DNA of 64,000 nucleotides from AC-32 sp963746155 (GCA_963746155.1 CAVVAB010000009.1:372001-436000); one strand, 5' to 3'. Counted from the first letter of the stretch, positions 16,141 through 25,884 are shown. A program made the numbers and translations. Notes: generated by a model not told the origin, from the letters alone.

Positions 16141-17001
16141 GTGGAGATCGCTCGCGTCGGCGTCGTCGGGCTGGGCACGATGGGCTCGGGGATCGCGCAG
16201 GTCTGCCTTCAGGCGGGGCTCGAGGTCATCGGCCGCGAGGTCGAGCCGGAGCTCGGCGAGGCGGCGCGCGCGCGGATCGACCACTACCTGTCGCGCGGGG
16301 TCGAGAAGGGGCGGCTCACGGCCGAGGAGAAGGACGCGGCCCTCGGACGGCTCTGCCTCGTCACGGATCTCGAGGAGCTCGCCTCCTGCGGGCTCGTGAT
16401 CGAGGCCGCGTTCGAGGATCTCGACGTCAAGCGAACGCTGTTTGCCGAGCTCGACCGGATCGTCGCGCCCGACGCGATCCTCGCCACGAACACCTCCGCG
16501 CTCTCGGTCACGCAGATCGCGGACGCGGCGCAGCACCAGCAGCGCGTCGTCGGGATGCACTTCTTCAATCCCGCGCCCGTGCTGCCGCTCGTCGAGGTCG
16601 TCCGCACGGCGCGCACGAGCGACGAGGTCTTCGACGCCGCCTACGCGTTCGCGCAGCGGATCGGCAAGGAGCCGGTCGCCTGCAACGACACGCCGGGATT
16701 CATCGTCAACCGGATCCTGATCCCGCTCCTGAACGACTGCGTGCGCGTTCTCGACGAGGCGCGGGTCGCGCCCGAGGACGTCGACCGCGCGATGCGCTTC
16801 GGCGCCAACTGGCCGATCGGGCCGTGCGCACTGATCGACCTGATCGGGGTCGACGTCCACGTCCACGCCTCCGAGGCTCTGCACGCTGCACTCGGCGAGG
16901 AGCGCATGGGACCGCCGCAGCGGCTGATCGAGATGCGTGACGCCGGCGACCTCGGCCGCAAGACCGGCCGCGGCTTCTACGAGTACGAGAAGCCCGCCTA
17001 G
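16141..17001 (+). CDS. hbd: 3-hydroxybutyryl-CoA dehydrogenase
   Basis: A 286-residue NAD(P)-dependent 3-hydroxyacyl-CoA dehydrogenase, intact. The N-terminal Rossmann motif is VGVVGLGTMGSGIAQV; catalytic-region signatures are ATNTSALSVTQIA, GMHFFNPAPVLPLVEVV (catalytic His) and DTPGFIVNRILIPLLND; the C terminus ends GRKTGRGFYEYEKPA. Length and the absence of a hydratase domain fit FadB2/Hbd. Starts at a GTG. It acts on the step before thiolase, encoded just upstream. Confidence 0.92.
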   Translation: MEIARVGVVGLGTMGSGIAQVCLQAGLEVIGREVEPELGEAARARIDHYLSRGVEKGRLTAEEKDAALGRLCLVTDLEELASCGLVIEAAFEDLDVKRTLFAELDRIVAPDAILATNTSALSVTQIADAAQHQQRVVGMHFFNPAPVLPLVEVVRTARTSDEVFDAAYAFAQRIGKEPVACNDTPGFIVNRILIPLLNDCVRVLDEARVAPEDVDRAMRFGANWPIGPCALIDLIGVDVHVHASEALHAALGEERMGPPQRLIEMRDAGDLGRKTGRGFYEYEKPA

Positions 17002-17021
17002 GGGCCGTTTCTGAGCCCACG

Positions 17022-17038
17022 CCAGTCGGCTCGACTGG
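17022..17038. terminator. CCAGTCG-gct-CGACTGG hairpin after hbd
   Basis: A perfect 7-bp stem with a 3-base loop lies 20 bp past the hbd stop in the convergent gap, serving as a probable terminator for hbd. Confidence 0.6.
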
Positions 17039-17049
17039 TCATTTCAGAC

Positions 17050-17104
17050 GGACGCACGGGCAGAGCCCGAGCGTCCTGAGGTCGGCATCGCAAGCGACGC
17101 CTTA
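17050..17104. repeat. Composite intergenic repeat, copy 2
   Basis: Hairpin GGACGC-a-CGGGC-aga-GCCCG-a-GCGTCC (17050-17076) followed by the box GGTCGGCATCGCAAGCGA then CGCCTTA, whose tta supplies the TAA stop of the next minus-strand gene. Same architecture as at 9968-10026. Confidence 0.55.
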
Positions 17105-18717
17105 GGACGCCAGGCGAGCCCAGACGTTGTCCACGAGCCGGGCGACCGCCGGGAGGCCGATCGAGCCCGAGAAGTCGAGCGCACCCGCCGCGAAGACCAT
17201 CGCTCCGCCCTTCGTCCGGTAGACGGCCATCTCCGCGTCGTGGTCGCCGATCGCGTGCGGCGCGACCGCCAGGACGACGACACCGGACGACGGCGAGCTC
17301 GGAGTCCGCGCGTCGACCTCGATCCCGTAGCGCCCGAACTCCGACCCGTTCGCGAGCCCGGTCCCGGCGAACACCCACGGCTCCGTGTCCGCGCCGGCCA
17401 CGACGTACGAGCGCTCGCTCTCGCCGTGGTTGCTCGCGACGTACTGGATCCCGATCAGCTTGGCCTCGGGCCGGCCGAGACGGCGCCACTGGTCGATCCG
17501 GCGCAGGTAGGCGCCCTGGCGCTCCACCTTCCAGAAGAAGTTGTTCGCGGAGAGGAAGATCAGGTTTCCGCCGAGGTCCTGGAAGCGCTCGACCACGTCG
17601 TAGACGTGCTCGGTGACGTACTCCTCATGGCCGGGGAAGACGACGAGGTCGTAGGCGTTGCGGAGCTCGTCCCCGCTTGCCACGCTGTCGAGGTCGTCGT
17701 CCGAGAGCCAGTCGACCTCCTTGCCCGTCTGCCGGAGCCACGAGAGGAAGCCGGAGTTCCACTCGCGGAAGCGGTACGGCAGGCCACCGTCGAGATACGG
17801 CCTGCGCAGGTCGACCGCGGGCGCCGCGCCGCCGATGTACCACGAGTCGCCCCAGCCGTCGCCCGTCGCGTCGCGGAAGTTGTAGGCCTGCCACGTGTTC
17901 GTCGACAGAACGACCGCGACTCTGTGCTCGCCGATCGTCTTCGGCCGGAGGATCACCGGCGCGTAACCGGTCTGGCCGTCCGAGGTCGTCACCCGCAGGA
18001 AGTAGAGGCCGCCCGCCCAGTCGCCCGACCGTGTCACCTGGAGGACGTACGGCGCGTTGCGGTGCACGCGCCAGTCGAGGCGGATCGACGGCGTCACCGG
18101 GATCGCATTCGTGTTCGGGTCGCGGGTACCGGCGGACCCGCCGCTCGGGTACGAGAAGAAGCGGAGCCGCACGCTCGGGGAATCGGTCGAGATCGAGACC
18201 GCCGCCTGCGCGCCCTGGACGTAGCTCCGCTTCACGAACGCAACCTCGACGCCGAGGATGCGGACGACGAGGCCGCTGGTCGGCCGTGACGCGCGTGGGC
18301 GCTCGAAGCCGTAGACGCGCCTCCCGCCGTGGACGCCCGTGACGGTGAACCGCAGCAGGTACGTGCGGCTCGCGATCCCCTTCCGGGGTTTCCACGAGAT
18401 CGAGTGTGCGGCCCGGCAGCGAGCTTCCGCCGCGTCTGCCAGATCACCTTGACCGGCCGCCGAACCTCGTCGGTTGCGACCGCCTGGACGAGGACTCGTG
18501 CCGCGCGGTCGAGCCGGAAGCGGACGATCGCGCGGTCGCGGTAGCCGTCTCCGTTCGGGCTCACGCTCGCGAGCTGGCGCGTGTCGCCGAGGAACGGATG
18601 CCCGCCGTTCGAGATGCTCAGCCCGAGCAGCCGCGGAGGCCCGACGGCGGCCGGAGCCGAGCCCGTCGCGACGACGACGGCGACGAGGAGCGGGAGGCCG
18701 GCCAGGGCTACGCGCAT
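17102..18717 (-). CDS. Secreted protein with N,N-dimethylformamidase beta-subunit-like domain (one frameshift)
   Basis: From ATG 18715-18717 the protein begins with a signal peptide (MRVALAGLPLLVAVVVATG), then a beta-rich domain (SVSPNGDGYRDRAIVRFRLDRAARVLVQ) of the FlgD/Ig-like kind, then a large C-terminal domain resembling the C-terminal part of DmfA2 (VVLSTNTWQAYNFRD; YDLVVFPGHEEYVTEHVYD; GGNLIFLSANNFFWKVE). The glutamine-amidotransferase-like fold of that domain is known from the family, but an enzymatic role outside true dimethylformamidase is not established. One frame break lies near 18390. A second possible start is 18762. It is exported, so probably acts in the wall or outside. Confidence 0.7.
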
Positions 18718-18796
18718 CCCCGCATTGTTCCTGGCTTTACGCTTTCCTAACAGGTCGCTCATTGCGCACTCACCCACGCGGCCGATACTGCAATCC

Positions 18797-19283
18797 ATGG
18801 GGTGGCGACTACTGGCTGTGGTGATCGGCGCGGCGCTCGCGCTTCCTGCCGCTGCGCCCGCGGGCAAGGGCGCCGACGGGACGCTCTCGATCCAGCGCGG
18901 CAAGGGCCAGGTCACGCTCAAGTTCAAGGGCTCGGCGGTCGGCCGCACGGCGAACGGCAAGATCCGGATCAGGGACAACACGCCGCTCGATGCCTCGGTG
19001 CCCACGTTCGTGCACTGCAAGAGGCTGCGGCCGGTCAACCGCACGACCCTGCTCTGCACGGGGAAGAAGATCTCGTTCCGGGCGCTCGACGGCCGCTACA
19101 CGATCATGGTCCAGGGCAGCGGCATCTTCGTGTCCGCGGTCGGACGAGGCACGGTGACGGTGGACGGCAGCGGGCGAGAACGGCCTCCCGGACGGCGTGC
19201 TCTCGTTCGACAACGGTCCCTACGAATCGCTTCCGGACCTGTCGACGGTTTTCCAGCTCGGAACCACCAAGACCAAGCGCTGA
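18797..19283 (+). CDS. Small secreted hypothetical protein (one frameshift)
   Basis: Begins MGWRLLAVVIGAALALPAAAPAG, a clear signal peptide, followed by a beta-rich ~140-residue body (GTLSIQRGKGQVTLKFKGS; ALDGRYTIMVQGSGIFVSA). The frame breaks at about 19177 and continues with GENGLPDGVLSFDNGPYESL to a TGA at 19281-19283. No known domain. Divergent from the DmfA2-like gene (79 bp between starts), and 25 bp upstream of the response regulator. Confidence 0.6.
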
Positions 19284-19308
19284 CGGCCGTCTCTGGCATC
19301 CTGACGCC

Positions 19309-20016
19309 ATGGCAAACCAGGATCAGACGGTGCTGGTTGTCGAGGACGAGACCTCGATCGCCTCGTTCGTCGCGCTCTACCTGAAGAACGCGGGCTACAA
19401 GATCCGCACGGTCGGCTCCGGGACGGAGGCCCTCGAGGGCGTCGCGGCGGAGCGTCCCGACCTGATCGTGCTCGACCTGATGTTGCCCGACATCGACGGG
19501 ATCGAGGTCTGCCGCCGCATCCGCCGCAGCTCGGACGTCCCGATCCTGATGTTGACGGCGCGCGACGAGGACGTGGACAAGATCATCGGCCTCGAGGTCG
19601 GGGCCGACGACTACCTGACGAAGCCGTTCAACCCGCGCGAGCTCGTGGCTCGGGTGAAGTCGATCCTGCGCCGCTCGGTTCCGGAGCGCCGCGAGATGGA
19701 GACGAAGCAGATCACCCACGGCGATCTCGAGATCGACGCCGGCCGCCGGGAGGTACGGGTCGGCGAGGACGAGGTGCAGCTCGCGCCGAAGGAGTTCGAC
19801 CTCCTCTGGGAGCTGCTCGACCACCGCGGAATCGTGCTGACGCGTGACCAGCTGCTCGAGCGCGTCTGGGGCTACACCTTCGCGGGCGACACCCGAACAG
19901 TCGACGTGCACGTCCGGCAGATCCGGCGCAAGCTCGGTGACGCCTCGCCGATCGTCACCGTCTGGGGCGTCGGCTACAAGGTCGGTCCCGCGAGGGATAC
20001 GGCCGTGAGCGCCTAA
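19309..20016 (+). CDS. OmpR/PhoB-family response regulator
   Basis: A 235-residue regulator, intact. Receiver: E12-D13, phospho-acceptor D56 in VLDLMLPDIDG, and the lysine in DDYLTKPFNPREL. Output winged helix: EFDLLWELLDHRGIVLTRDQLLERVWGY and TVDVHVRQIRRKLG. Nearest well-known relatives by pattern are MtrA/RegX3/MprA. It is followed 13 bp later by its probable kinase. The signal is unknown. Confidence 0.9.
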   Translation: MANQDQTVLVVEDETSIASFVALYLKNAGYKIRTVGSGTEALEGVAAERPDLIVLDLMLPDIDGIEVCRRIRRSSDVPILMLTARDEDVDKIIGLEVGADDYLTKPFNPRELVARVKSILRRSVPERREMETKQITHGDLEIDAGRREVRVGEDEVQLAPKEFDLLWELLDHRGIVLTRDQLLERVWGYTFAGDTRTVDVHVRQIRRKLGDASPIVTVWGVGYKVGPARDTAVSA

Positions 20017-20029
20017 CACCACCGCAGCG

Positions 20030-21406
20030 ATGATCCGGTCGCTGCGCTTCCAGCTCCCGGCGTTCTTCCTGCTCGGCGTGGTGGTGGCAGGTCTCGTCTC
20101 CGCCGCGATCGCGCTGCGCCTCGTCCGCGGCTACGCGGAGAACCAGGCGCGCGCGCAGGCGTACGGCGAGCTCGCGCGCGAGGCGAAGGGCATCACGGAC
20201 ATCTACGAGCGGCGGGCCGGGCTCAAGCCCGTTTCCGCGAAGCAGCTCGCGCTCGCCACCGGCGACAAGATCTACTACAGCGGAGTCGACCTCTTTCCAG
20301 GGCAGAGGCCCGCCTTCAGTCAGCTGCCGCGCGGCGTGGTCGACCTCGACAAGGTGCGCACGCAGGACCTGACGCGGTTCCGGTTCACGCCGCCGGGCGG
20401 GAGCCAGGAGCTCCTCGCGGTCGCGAGGCCGCTCAAGCTCGGCCGCCAGACCTTCGGCGTGATCGTCCTGGCGAAGCCGAAGACCGTCCTCGAGCAGCAC
20501 TGGCTCGCGTTGGTCGACCGCCTGCTGCTGGCCTTCGCGGCCGGCGTCGCCGTCGCGGCGGGCCTCGGCGTCTACCTCTCGCGGCGGATCACGGAGCCGG
20601 TACTCGACCTCTCGCGGGCCGCCGACGAGATCGCGCGCGGGAGCTACGACGTGGACGTGCCGGAGGTGCGCGGCGGCGGCGAGATCGGCGACCTCGCCGA
20701 GAGCTTCCGCCAGATGGCCGCACGTCTTGCGGAGACCGAGGAGCTCGAGCGCGGCTTCCTGATGAGCGTCTCGCACGAGCTGCGCACGCCGTTGACCGCG
20801 ATCCGCGGCCACGTCGAGGCGCTGCGCGAAGGCGTCGTCACGGACGAGGAGATGCGGATGGCGTCGCTGACCGTGATCGCCGCGGAGGCCCAGCGGCTCG
20901 AGCGGCTCGTCGGCGACGTGCTCGACCTCGCGAAGCTCGACGCGCACCGCTTCACCGTGCTCCACGAGGAGGTCGACATGGAGCGGCTGGTCGACCGCGC
21001 GTACACCGCGTTCGGCGAGGAAGCGCGACGTCGCAAGATCGACTACCGGAGGATGGTCGACGCGAAGCCGGTGATCATCTCCGACGGCGACCGCGTGCTC
21101 CAGATCATCTCGAACCTGCTCTCGAACGCCTTCCGGTGGACGCCGGACGGCGGGCGCATCGAGCTCGAGCTGACCGCGACGAACGGCCGCGTCTACGTGG
21201 CGGTCGGCGACAGCGGGCCGGGGATCCCACCGGTCGAGCGGGAACGGATCTTCCGCCCGTTCTGGTCGCGAGGCGGCGGCGGCACCGGCCTCGGCCTCGC
21301 GATCGCGAGCGAGCTCGCCGAGGCGCTCGGCGGCCAGATCCGCCTCGAGAGCACGAGTGACGAGGGCAGCCGCTTCGAGCTCGTGCTCCCCACGGATCCC
21401 CAGTAG
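20030..21406 (+). CDS. Sensor histidine kinase (HAMP-type)
   Basis: A 458-residue membrane kinase, intact. A helix at ~7-28, an extracytoplasmic sensor of ~135 residues, a second helix at ~163-184, then HAMP (RRITEPVLDLSRAADEIARGSYDVDVP), HisKA with LMSVSHELRTPLTAIRGHVEAL (phospho-acceptor His) and an ATPase domain (NLLSNAFRWTPDGG; DSGPGIPPVERERIFRPF; GGTGLGLAIASELAEALGG). Forms a two-component pair with the regulator just upstream. Confidence 0.92.
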   Translation: MIRSLRFQLPAFFLLGVVVAGLVSAAIALRLVRGYAENQARAQAYGELAREAKGITDIYERRAGLKPVSAKQLALATGDKIYYSGVDLFPGQRPAFSQLPRGVVDLDKVRTQDLTRFRFTPPGGSQELLAVARPLKLGRQTFGVIVLAKPKTVLEQHWLALVDRLLLAFAAGVAVAAGLGVYLSRRITEPVLDLSRAADEIARGSYDVDVPEVRGGGEIGDLAESFRQMAARLAETEELERGFLMSVSHELRTPLTAIRGHVEALREGVVTDEEMRMASLTVIAAEAQRLERLVGDVLDLAKLDAHRFTVLHEEVDMERLVDRAYTAFGEEARRRKIDYRRMVDAKPVIISDGDRVLQIISNLLSNAFRWTPDGGRIELELTATNGRVYVAVGDSGPGIPPVERERIFRPFWSRGGGGTGLGLAIASELAEALGGQIRLESTSDEGSRFELVLPTDPQ

Positions 21407-21421
21407 TCAGAATCCGGTGCG

Positions 21422-22329
21422 ATGAGCCTTCCCGCCCACGAGCTCGTCGAGCTTCCGCGCCGGCGCTCGCCCGCCCGCGCGGCCCTCGCGGCGATGCGGC
21501 CGCGGCAGTGGCCGAAGAACCTGCTCGTCTTCGCCGGGATCGTGTTCGCGGCTCAGCTCGGCGACCCGGTTCGCTGGGCGGAGGCGCTCGCCGCGTTCGT
21601 CGCGTACTGCGCGGTCTCGAGCGCCGCGTACCTGCTGAACGACGTCCGCGACGCCGAGCAGGACCGGCCAGCACCCCGTCAAGCGCCAGCGGCCCATCGC
21701 GCGCGGGGAGCTCTCCGCGAAGGCGGCGCTGATCCTCTCGGCGGGCGCTCGCGGCCGGCGCGCTGGCGGTCGCCGGCTGGCTCGGCCTCGCCTCGGTCGC
21801 GCTGCTGCTCGGTTTCGCGGCCCTCCAGGTTGCGTACTCGTTCGGTCTCAAGCACATCGTGCTGGTCGACGTGTTCGTCATCGCCGGGCTGTTCGTGATC
21901 CGCGCGGCCGCCGGTGCCGAGGCCGTGGACGTGCGCATCTCGCCCTGGCTGCTCCTGTGCACCGTGCTGCTCGCGCTCTTCCTCGCGCTCGCCAAGCGGC
22001 GCGGAGAGCTCGTCCTGGTCGGCGCGCGCGAGACCCCGGGCCGGCCGGTGCTCGCGGGCTACTCGCTCGAGCTCGTCGACCAGCTCGTCTCGGTCGTCGC
22101 CGCCTCGACGGTGATCGCGTACTCGCTCTACACGTTCACCGCGCGCGACTCGAAGGCGCTGATGGTGACGATCCCGTTCGTGATCTTCGGGATCTTCCGC
22201 TACCTGCTCCTCGTCCACCGCGATGACCTCGGCGAGGAGCCCGAGCAGGTGCTCCTGACCGACGTCCCGATCCTGGTCGACATCGCCCTCTGGATCGTGA
22301 CCGCGGGCCTCATCTTGGCGCTGACCTGA
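21422..22329 (+). CDS. UbiA-family prenyltransferase, decaprenyl-phosphate phosphoribosyltransferase-like (two frameshifts)
   Basis: A polytopic membrane enzyme of ~300 residues. MRPRQWPKNLLVFAG and NDVRDAEQDR...HPVKRQRPIA (the Asp-rich prenyl-diphosphate motif) match the DPPR synthase subgroup, which transfers phosphoribose from PRPP to decaprenyl phosphate as the first step towards decaprenyl-phospho-arabinose. The second Asp-rich region and the ending FVIFGIFRYLLLVHRDD also fit. Frame breaks are near 21670 and 21745. The gene next to it encodes a flippase-like protein. Whether this organism makes arabinan is not known; a related ribosylated lipid is possible. Confidence 0.75.
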
Positions 22330-22372
22330 GCTGAAACGAGCCGTCTTCCTGACGCTGGCGCTCGCGGTCGCC

Positions 22373-23233
22373 GTGACCGTCGGGCTCGCGCTGTACTCGG
22401 ACTTCGGCCTGCTCGACGAGCTCGGCGGCTTCCGCTGGGAGCTGTTCCCGCTCGCGCTCGCGCTGACGGCGCTCAACTACCTGATCCGCTTCGCTCGCTG
22501 GGAGATCTACCTCGCGCGCGTGGGGATCGACGTGCCGCGCGGCCGGAGCCTCGCGGTCTTCGTCGCGGGCCTGACGATGACGATCACGCCGGGCAAGGCG
22601 GGCGAGGTGCTCAAGTGCGGGCTCCTGCGCCGGTCGTTCGACGTGCCGGTCCGCCGCTCGGCGCCGGTCGTGCTCGCCGAGCGGGTCACGGATGCGACGG
22701 GCGTCGTCGTCCTCGCGGTGATCGCGGGAGCGAGCACCGACCGCTGGCCGCTGCTCGTCATCGCGCTCGTCGGCGTCGCGGGGATCGTCTTCGTCGTGCA
22801 CAGCCCGCTGCTCGGCCGCTTCGCGGCGCTCGGCGAGGCGCCGGAGGCGGCGAGACGGCTGCTCGGCTGGTGGCTCCTGATCGGGATGACCGCGCTCTCG
22901 GCGGTGTCGTGGTTCTGCGAGTGCCTGGCCGCCTACGTCTGCGTGCGGGGGCTCGACCTCGACCTCTCGCTGGCGGACACGGTGGTCGTCTTCTCGGTGG
23001 GCAGCCTCGCGGGAGCGCTCTCGTTCCTCCCGGGCGGGCTCGGCGTCGCAGAGGCGAGCATGACCGGGCTGATCCGCCACCTCGGCGACACGACGAAGGT
23101 CGCTGCCGCAGCTGCCACGGTGCTCATCCGCCTCGCGACGCTCTGGTTCGCCGTCGCGCTCGGCCTGATCGGCCTGCTCGTGGAGGAGCGCCTCGCCCGC
23201 GGTCAGGCCGAGCGGCGTTCTTGCATGCGGTAG
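22373..23233 (+). CDS. Lysylphosphatidylglycerol synthase-like / flippase-like integral membrane protein
   Basis: About eight membrane helices. Characteristic segments are NYLIRFARWEIYLARVG, MTITPGKAGEVLKCGLLRR, ERVTDATGVVVLAV and SFLPGGLGVAEASMTGLI, the pattern of the YbhN/AglD/MprF-membrane family. The GTG at 22373 is the first ordinary start; the frame is open upstream to 22325 and the preceding residues (LKRAVFLTLALAVAVTV) complete the first helix, so translation may really start at the CTG at 22331, next to the stop of the previous gene. Pairing with the DPPR-synthase-like gene suggests handling of a polyprenyl-linked sugar. Confidence 0.75.
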   Translation: MTVGLALYSDFGLLDELGGFRWELFPLALALTALNYLIRFARWEIYLARVGIDVPRGRSLAVFVAGLTMTITPGKAGEVLKCGLLRRSFDVPVRRSAPVVLAERVTDATGVVVLAVIAGASTDRWPLLVIALVGVAGIVFVVHSPLLGRFAALGEAPEAARRLLGWWLLIGMTALSAVSWFCECLAAYVCVRGLDLDLSLADTVVVFSVGSLAGALSFLPGGLGVAEASMTGLIRHLGDTTKVAAAAATVLIRLATLWFAVALGLIGLLVEERLARGQAERRSCMR

Positions 23234-23650
23234 ACGATCGCATCCTGGCTCGACTTGAGGCTCTTCTCCAGCGAGCCGAGCCGGACGTCCACCGACTTCC
23301 AGCCGGAGCTGACGAGGTCGACGAGGAGCGCGAGGTCGTCCACGCGCGCGTGCCGCTCGGCGAGCAGGTCGCCTTCGATCCGCTCGAGGCGGCGGATGAC
23401 GTTGTTCGTCAGGCCGCGGATCTCTGCGAGGTTGCGGCCGACAGGCCTCACCTGCTCGCGGATCCCGTCCTGGAGAGCGCCGTCGATCTTCGCGGGGAGC
23501 GTCGACTGGAGCTCCGCGGCGGCCTGGGCCAGATCCTCGACCTGAGCCCGCGTCCGCTCGAGAACCGCGTCCACCGTCGCCGCGTCGGGGCGCCCTTCGG
23601 CGGCTTGCTCTGAGCCGCTCGCGCGCGCGCTCGATTGCGTCGTCGGTCAT
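23203..23650 (-). CDS. Coiled-coil hypothetical protein (one frameshift)
   Basis: The protein starts at ATG 23648-23650 (MTDDAIERARERLRA), breaks frame near 23615, and continues SEQAAEGRPDAATVDAVLERTRAQVEDLAQAAAELQ to QDAIVYRMQERRSA. It is heptad-rich throughout, about 148 residues. Its 3' end overlaps the flippase-like gene tail-to-tail by 31 bp and its start is 27 bp from the divergent queA. Function unknown. Confidence 0.55.
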
Positions 23651-23677
23651 CGGCGGCAACGGTAGCGTTCGCATCGG

Positions 23678-24624
23678 ATGAAGTCGGCCGAGCTCGACTA
23701 CGAGCTTCCTCCCGAGCTGATCGCGCAGCGGCCGCTCGAGCGGCGCGACTCGTCGCGGCTGCTCGTGTTCGACCGGGCGACCGGGCGCCGTGCGCCATCG
23801 GCAGTTCGACGAGCTGCCGGAGGAGCTCGCGGAGGGGATGCTCGTCGTCGTCAACGACACGCGCGTGGTTCCTGCGCGGCTGCGGCTGAAGCGGCCGGGC
23901 GGGGGAGAGGCGGAGGTGCTGCTCCTGGAGCGGCTCGGGCGCGAACGGCCTCTGGGAGGGGCTCGCCCGGCCGTCGCGGCGGCTCAAGGCCGGGCAGCGG
24001 CTCGGGCCGGTCGAGCTCGTGGAGCCGCTCGGCGAGGGCCGCTGGCGGCTGCGGCTCGAGGGCGAGCCGGCCGGGGAGGCGCCGCTGCCGCCTTACATCA
24101 AGGAGCAGCTCGCCGATCCCGAGCGCTACCAGACTGTGTACGCGGATAAGGAAGGCTCGGCGGCGGCGCCGACCGCGGGCCTGCACTTCACGCCGGAGCT
24201 GCTCGGCCGGCTGGACGTCGAGCGGGTCACGCTCCACGTGGGCCTGGACACGTTCAGGCCGATCTCGGCCGACGACCTGGCCGCGCACGAGCTGCACAGC
24301 GAGCGGTACGAGGTCTCGCCGGAAGCGTGGGCACGGATCGAGGCCGCGCCACGTGTGCTCGCAGTCGGCACGACGACCGTGCGCGTGCTCGAGTCGATCG
24401 CGCGCGGTGCTCCGCTGGCCGGGCGGACCGATCTGTTCGTCACGCCGGGCTTCGAGTTTCGCCGGGTGAACGCGCTCCTGACGAACTTCCACCTCCCGCG
24501 CTCGACCCTTCTCGCCCTCGTGATGGCCTTCGCCGGTGTCGAGGAGACGCGCCGCCTGTACCGGCTCGCGATCGAGGAGCGCTACCGCTTCTACTCGTTC
24601 GGCGACGCGATGCTGATCCTGTGA
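23678..24624 (+). CDS. queA: S-adenosylmethionine:tRNA ribosyltransferase-isomerase QueA (two frameshifts)
   Basis: QueA transfers and isomerises ribose from SAM to preQ1 in tRNA to make epoxyqueuosine. Start MKSAELDYELPPELIAQRPLERRDSSRLLV and the later segments VVVNDTRVVPARL, LPPYIKEQLADPERYQTVYA, GSAAAPTAGLHFTPELL, GVEETRRLYRLAIEERYRFYSFGDAMLIL are textbook QueA. The frame breaks near 23790 and 23945. Reconstructed length ~315 residues, slightly short. It precedes tgt, and queG is elsewhere in the window. Confidence 0.9.
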
Positions 24625-24760
24625 GCGCGAGCCGGGGACACATCGTCACGCTCTCCGGCACGCGCCGCGTCACGGACACGCGCGCGTTCCGGGCGGTACG
24701 CTCACGGCGGGAGCGAGGGTGGCCCGCAATCCCCACCCAGGGTGGGGGTTTCGTCGGGAC
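24625..24760. other. queA-tgt intergenic region with repeat-like and hairpin sequence
   Basis: 136 bp without a convincing gene. On the minus strand it contains CGTGTCCGTGACG (24669-24681 region), also found near 40868 and 58808, and GGACACATCGTCACG at 24637-24651. CCCCACCC-a-GGGTGGGG (24731-24747) can form a hairpin just ahead of tgt. No preQ1 riboswitch consensus is visible. Confidence 0.35.
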
Positions 24761-25884
24761 ATGACCGGGTTTCGCGCTGGTTGCATCGGACGGCGCTGCT
24801 CGGGCAGGGGTGCTCTCGACCGCGCGCGGCGAGTTGCGGACGCCCGCGTTCATGCCGGTCGGCACGAAGGCCACCGTCAAGAGCGTCGACCCCGACGAGC
24901 TGAGAGCGGTCGGCGCGGAGATCCTGCTCTGCAACACGTACCACCTCCACTTCCGGCCCGGCGCCGACCTGATCCGGGAGCTCGGCGGGCTCCACGCGTT
25001 CATGGGCTGGGACGGGCCGATCCTGACCGACTCGGGCGGGTTCCAGGTCTTCTCGCTCCGCGACACGATCCTCGACCGCGACGACGACGGCGTCACGTTC
25101 CGCTCGGTCTACGACGGTCAGCCGGAGCGGTTCACGCCCGAGCTAGCCGCGCGTGTCCAGGCGCGAGCTCGGCTCCGACATCGCGATGTGCCTCGACGTC
25201 TGCCCGCCCGCGGGCTCGTCCAGACCCGACCTCGCCGAGGCCGTCCGCCTCACGACGCTCTGGGCCACGCGACAGCGCGAGGCAGACCGCGCTCCCGGCC
25301 AGCTCCTCTTCGGCATCACCCAGGGCGCGGCCGACCCCGAGCTCAGGCGCCGCTCGATCGAGGAGATCGCGGCGCTCGACTTCGACGGCAACGCTCTCGG
25401 CGGGCTCGCCATCGGCGAGTCGCGGGAGGTCATGCTCGACGCGACCGCCTGGGCGGCCGAGCTGCTCCCGGCCGACAGGCCGCGCTACTTCATGGGCATC
25501 GGCGACCCCGAGGGCGTCCTGGAGGTGATCGAGCGCGGGATCGACATGTTCGACTGCGTCCTCCCGACCCGCACCGCGCGCACGGGCTCGGCGCTCACCT
25601 GGGAGGGGCGCCTGAACCTCAAGAACGCGCGCTTCGCCCGCGACCGGGCTCCGCTCGACGAGGGCTGCGAGTGCCCCGCCTGCACGCGTTTCTCGCGCGC
25701 GTACATCCGCCACCTCGTCAACCAGCAGGAGCTTCTGGGCCATCGGCTCCTGACCCTGCATAATTTGCGCTTCGTGCTCGATCTCGTGGCAGGCGCGCGT
25801 ACGGCGATCGAGCAGGGCGACTTCACCTCGTACAAGGAGGCCGCGCTGGCCAGGCTGCACACCGATCGGGAGATGGCGACGTGA
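24761..25884 (+). CDS. tgt: Queuine tRNA-ribosyltransferase Tgt (two frameshifts)
   Basis: Exchanges G34 of target tRNAs for preQ1. Reconstructed from MTGF (ATG at 24761) through a break near 24770 to FALVASDGAARAGVLSTARG, then TPAFMPVGTKATVKS, the catalytic LTDSGGFQVFSL, a break near 25150, DIAMCLDVCPP, FGITQGAADPELRRRS, GGLAIGES, and the zinc site C-x-C-x2-C...H in CECPACTRFSRAYIRHL. About 374 residues, the normal size. It is the second gene of queA-tgt-yajC-secDF, an order common in many bacteria. Confidence 0.9.

Noticed and set aside
24625..24760. preQ1 riboswitch between queA and tgt
   Set aside because: The region lacks the compact A-rich aptamer consensus; it holds repeat-like GC-rich sequence instead, and it lies inside the operon.
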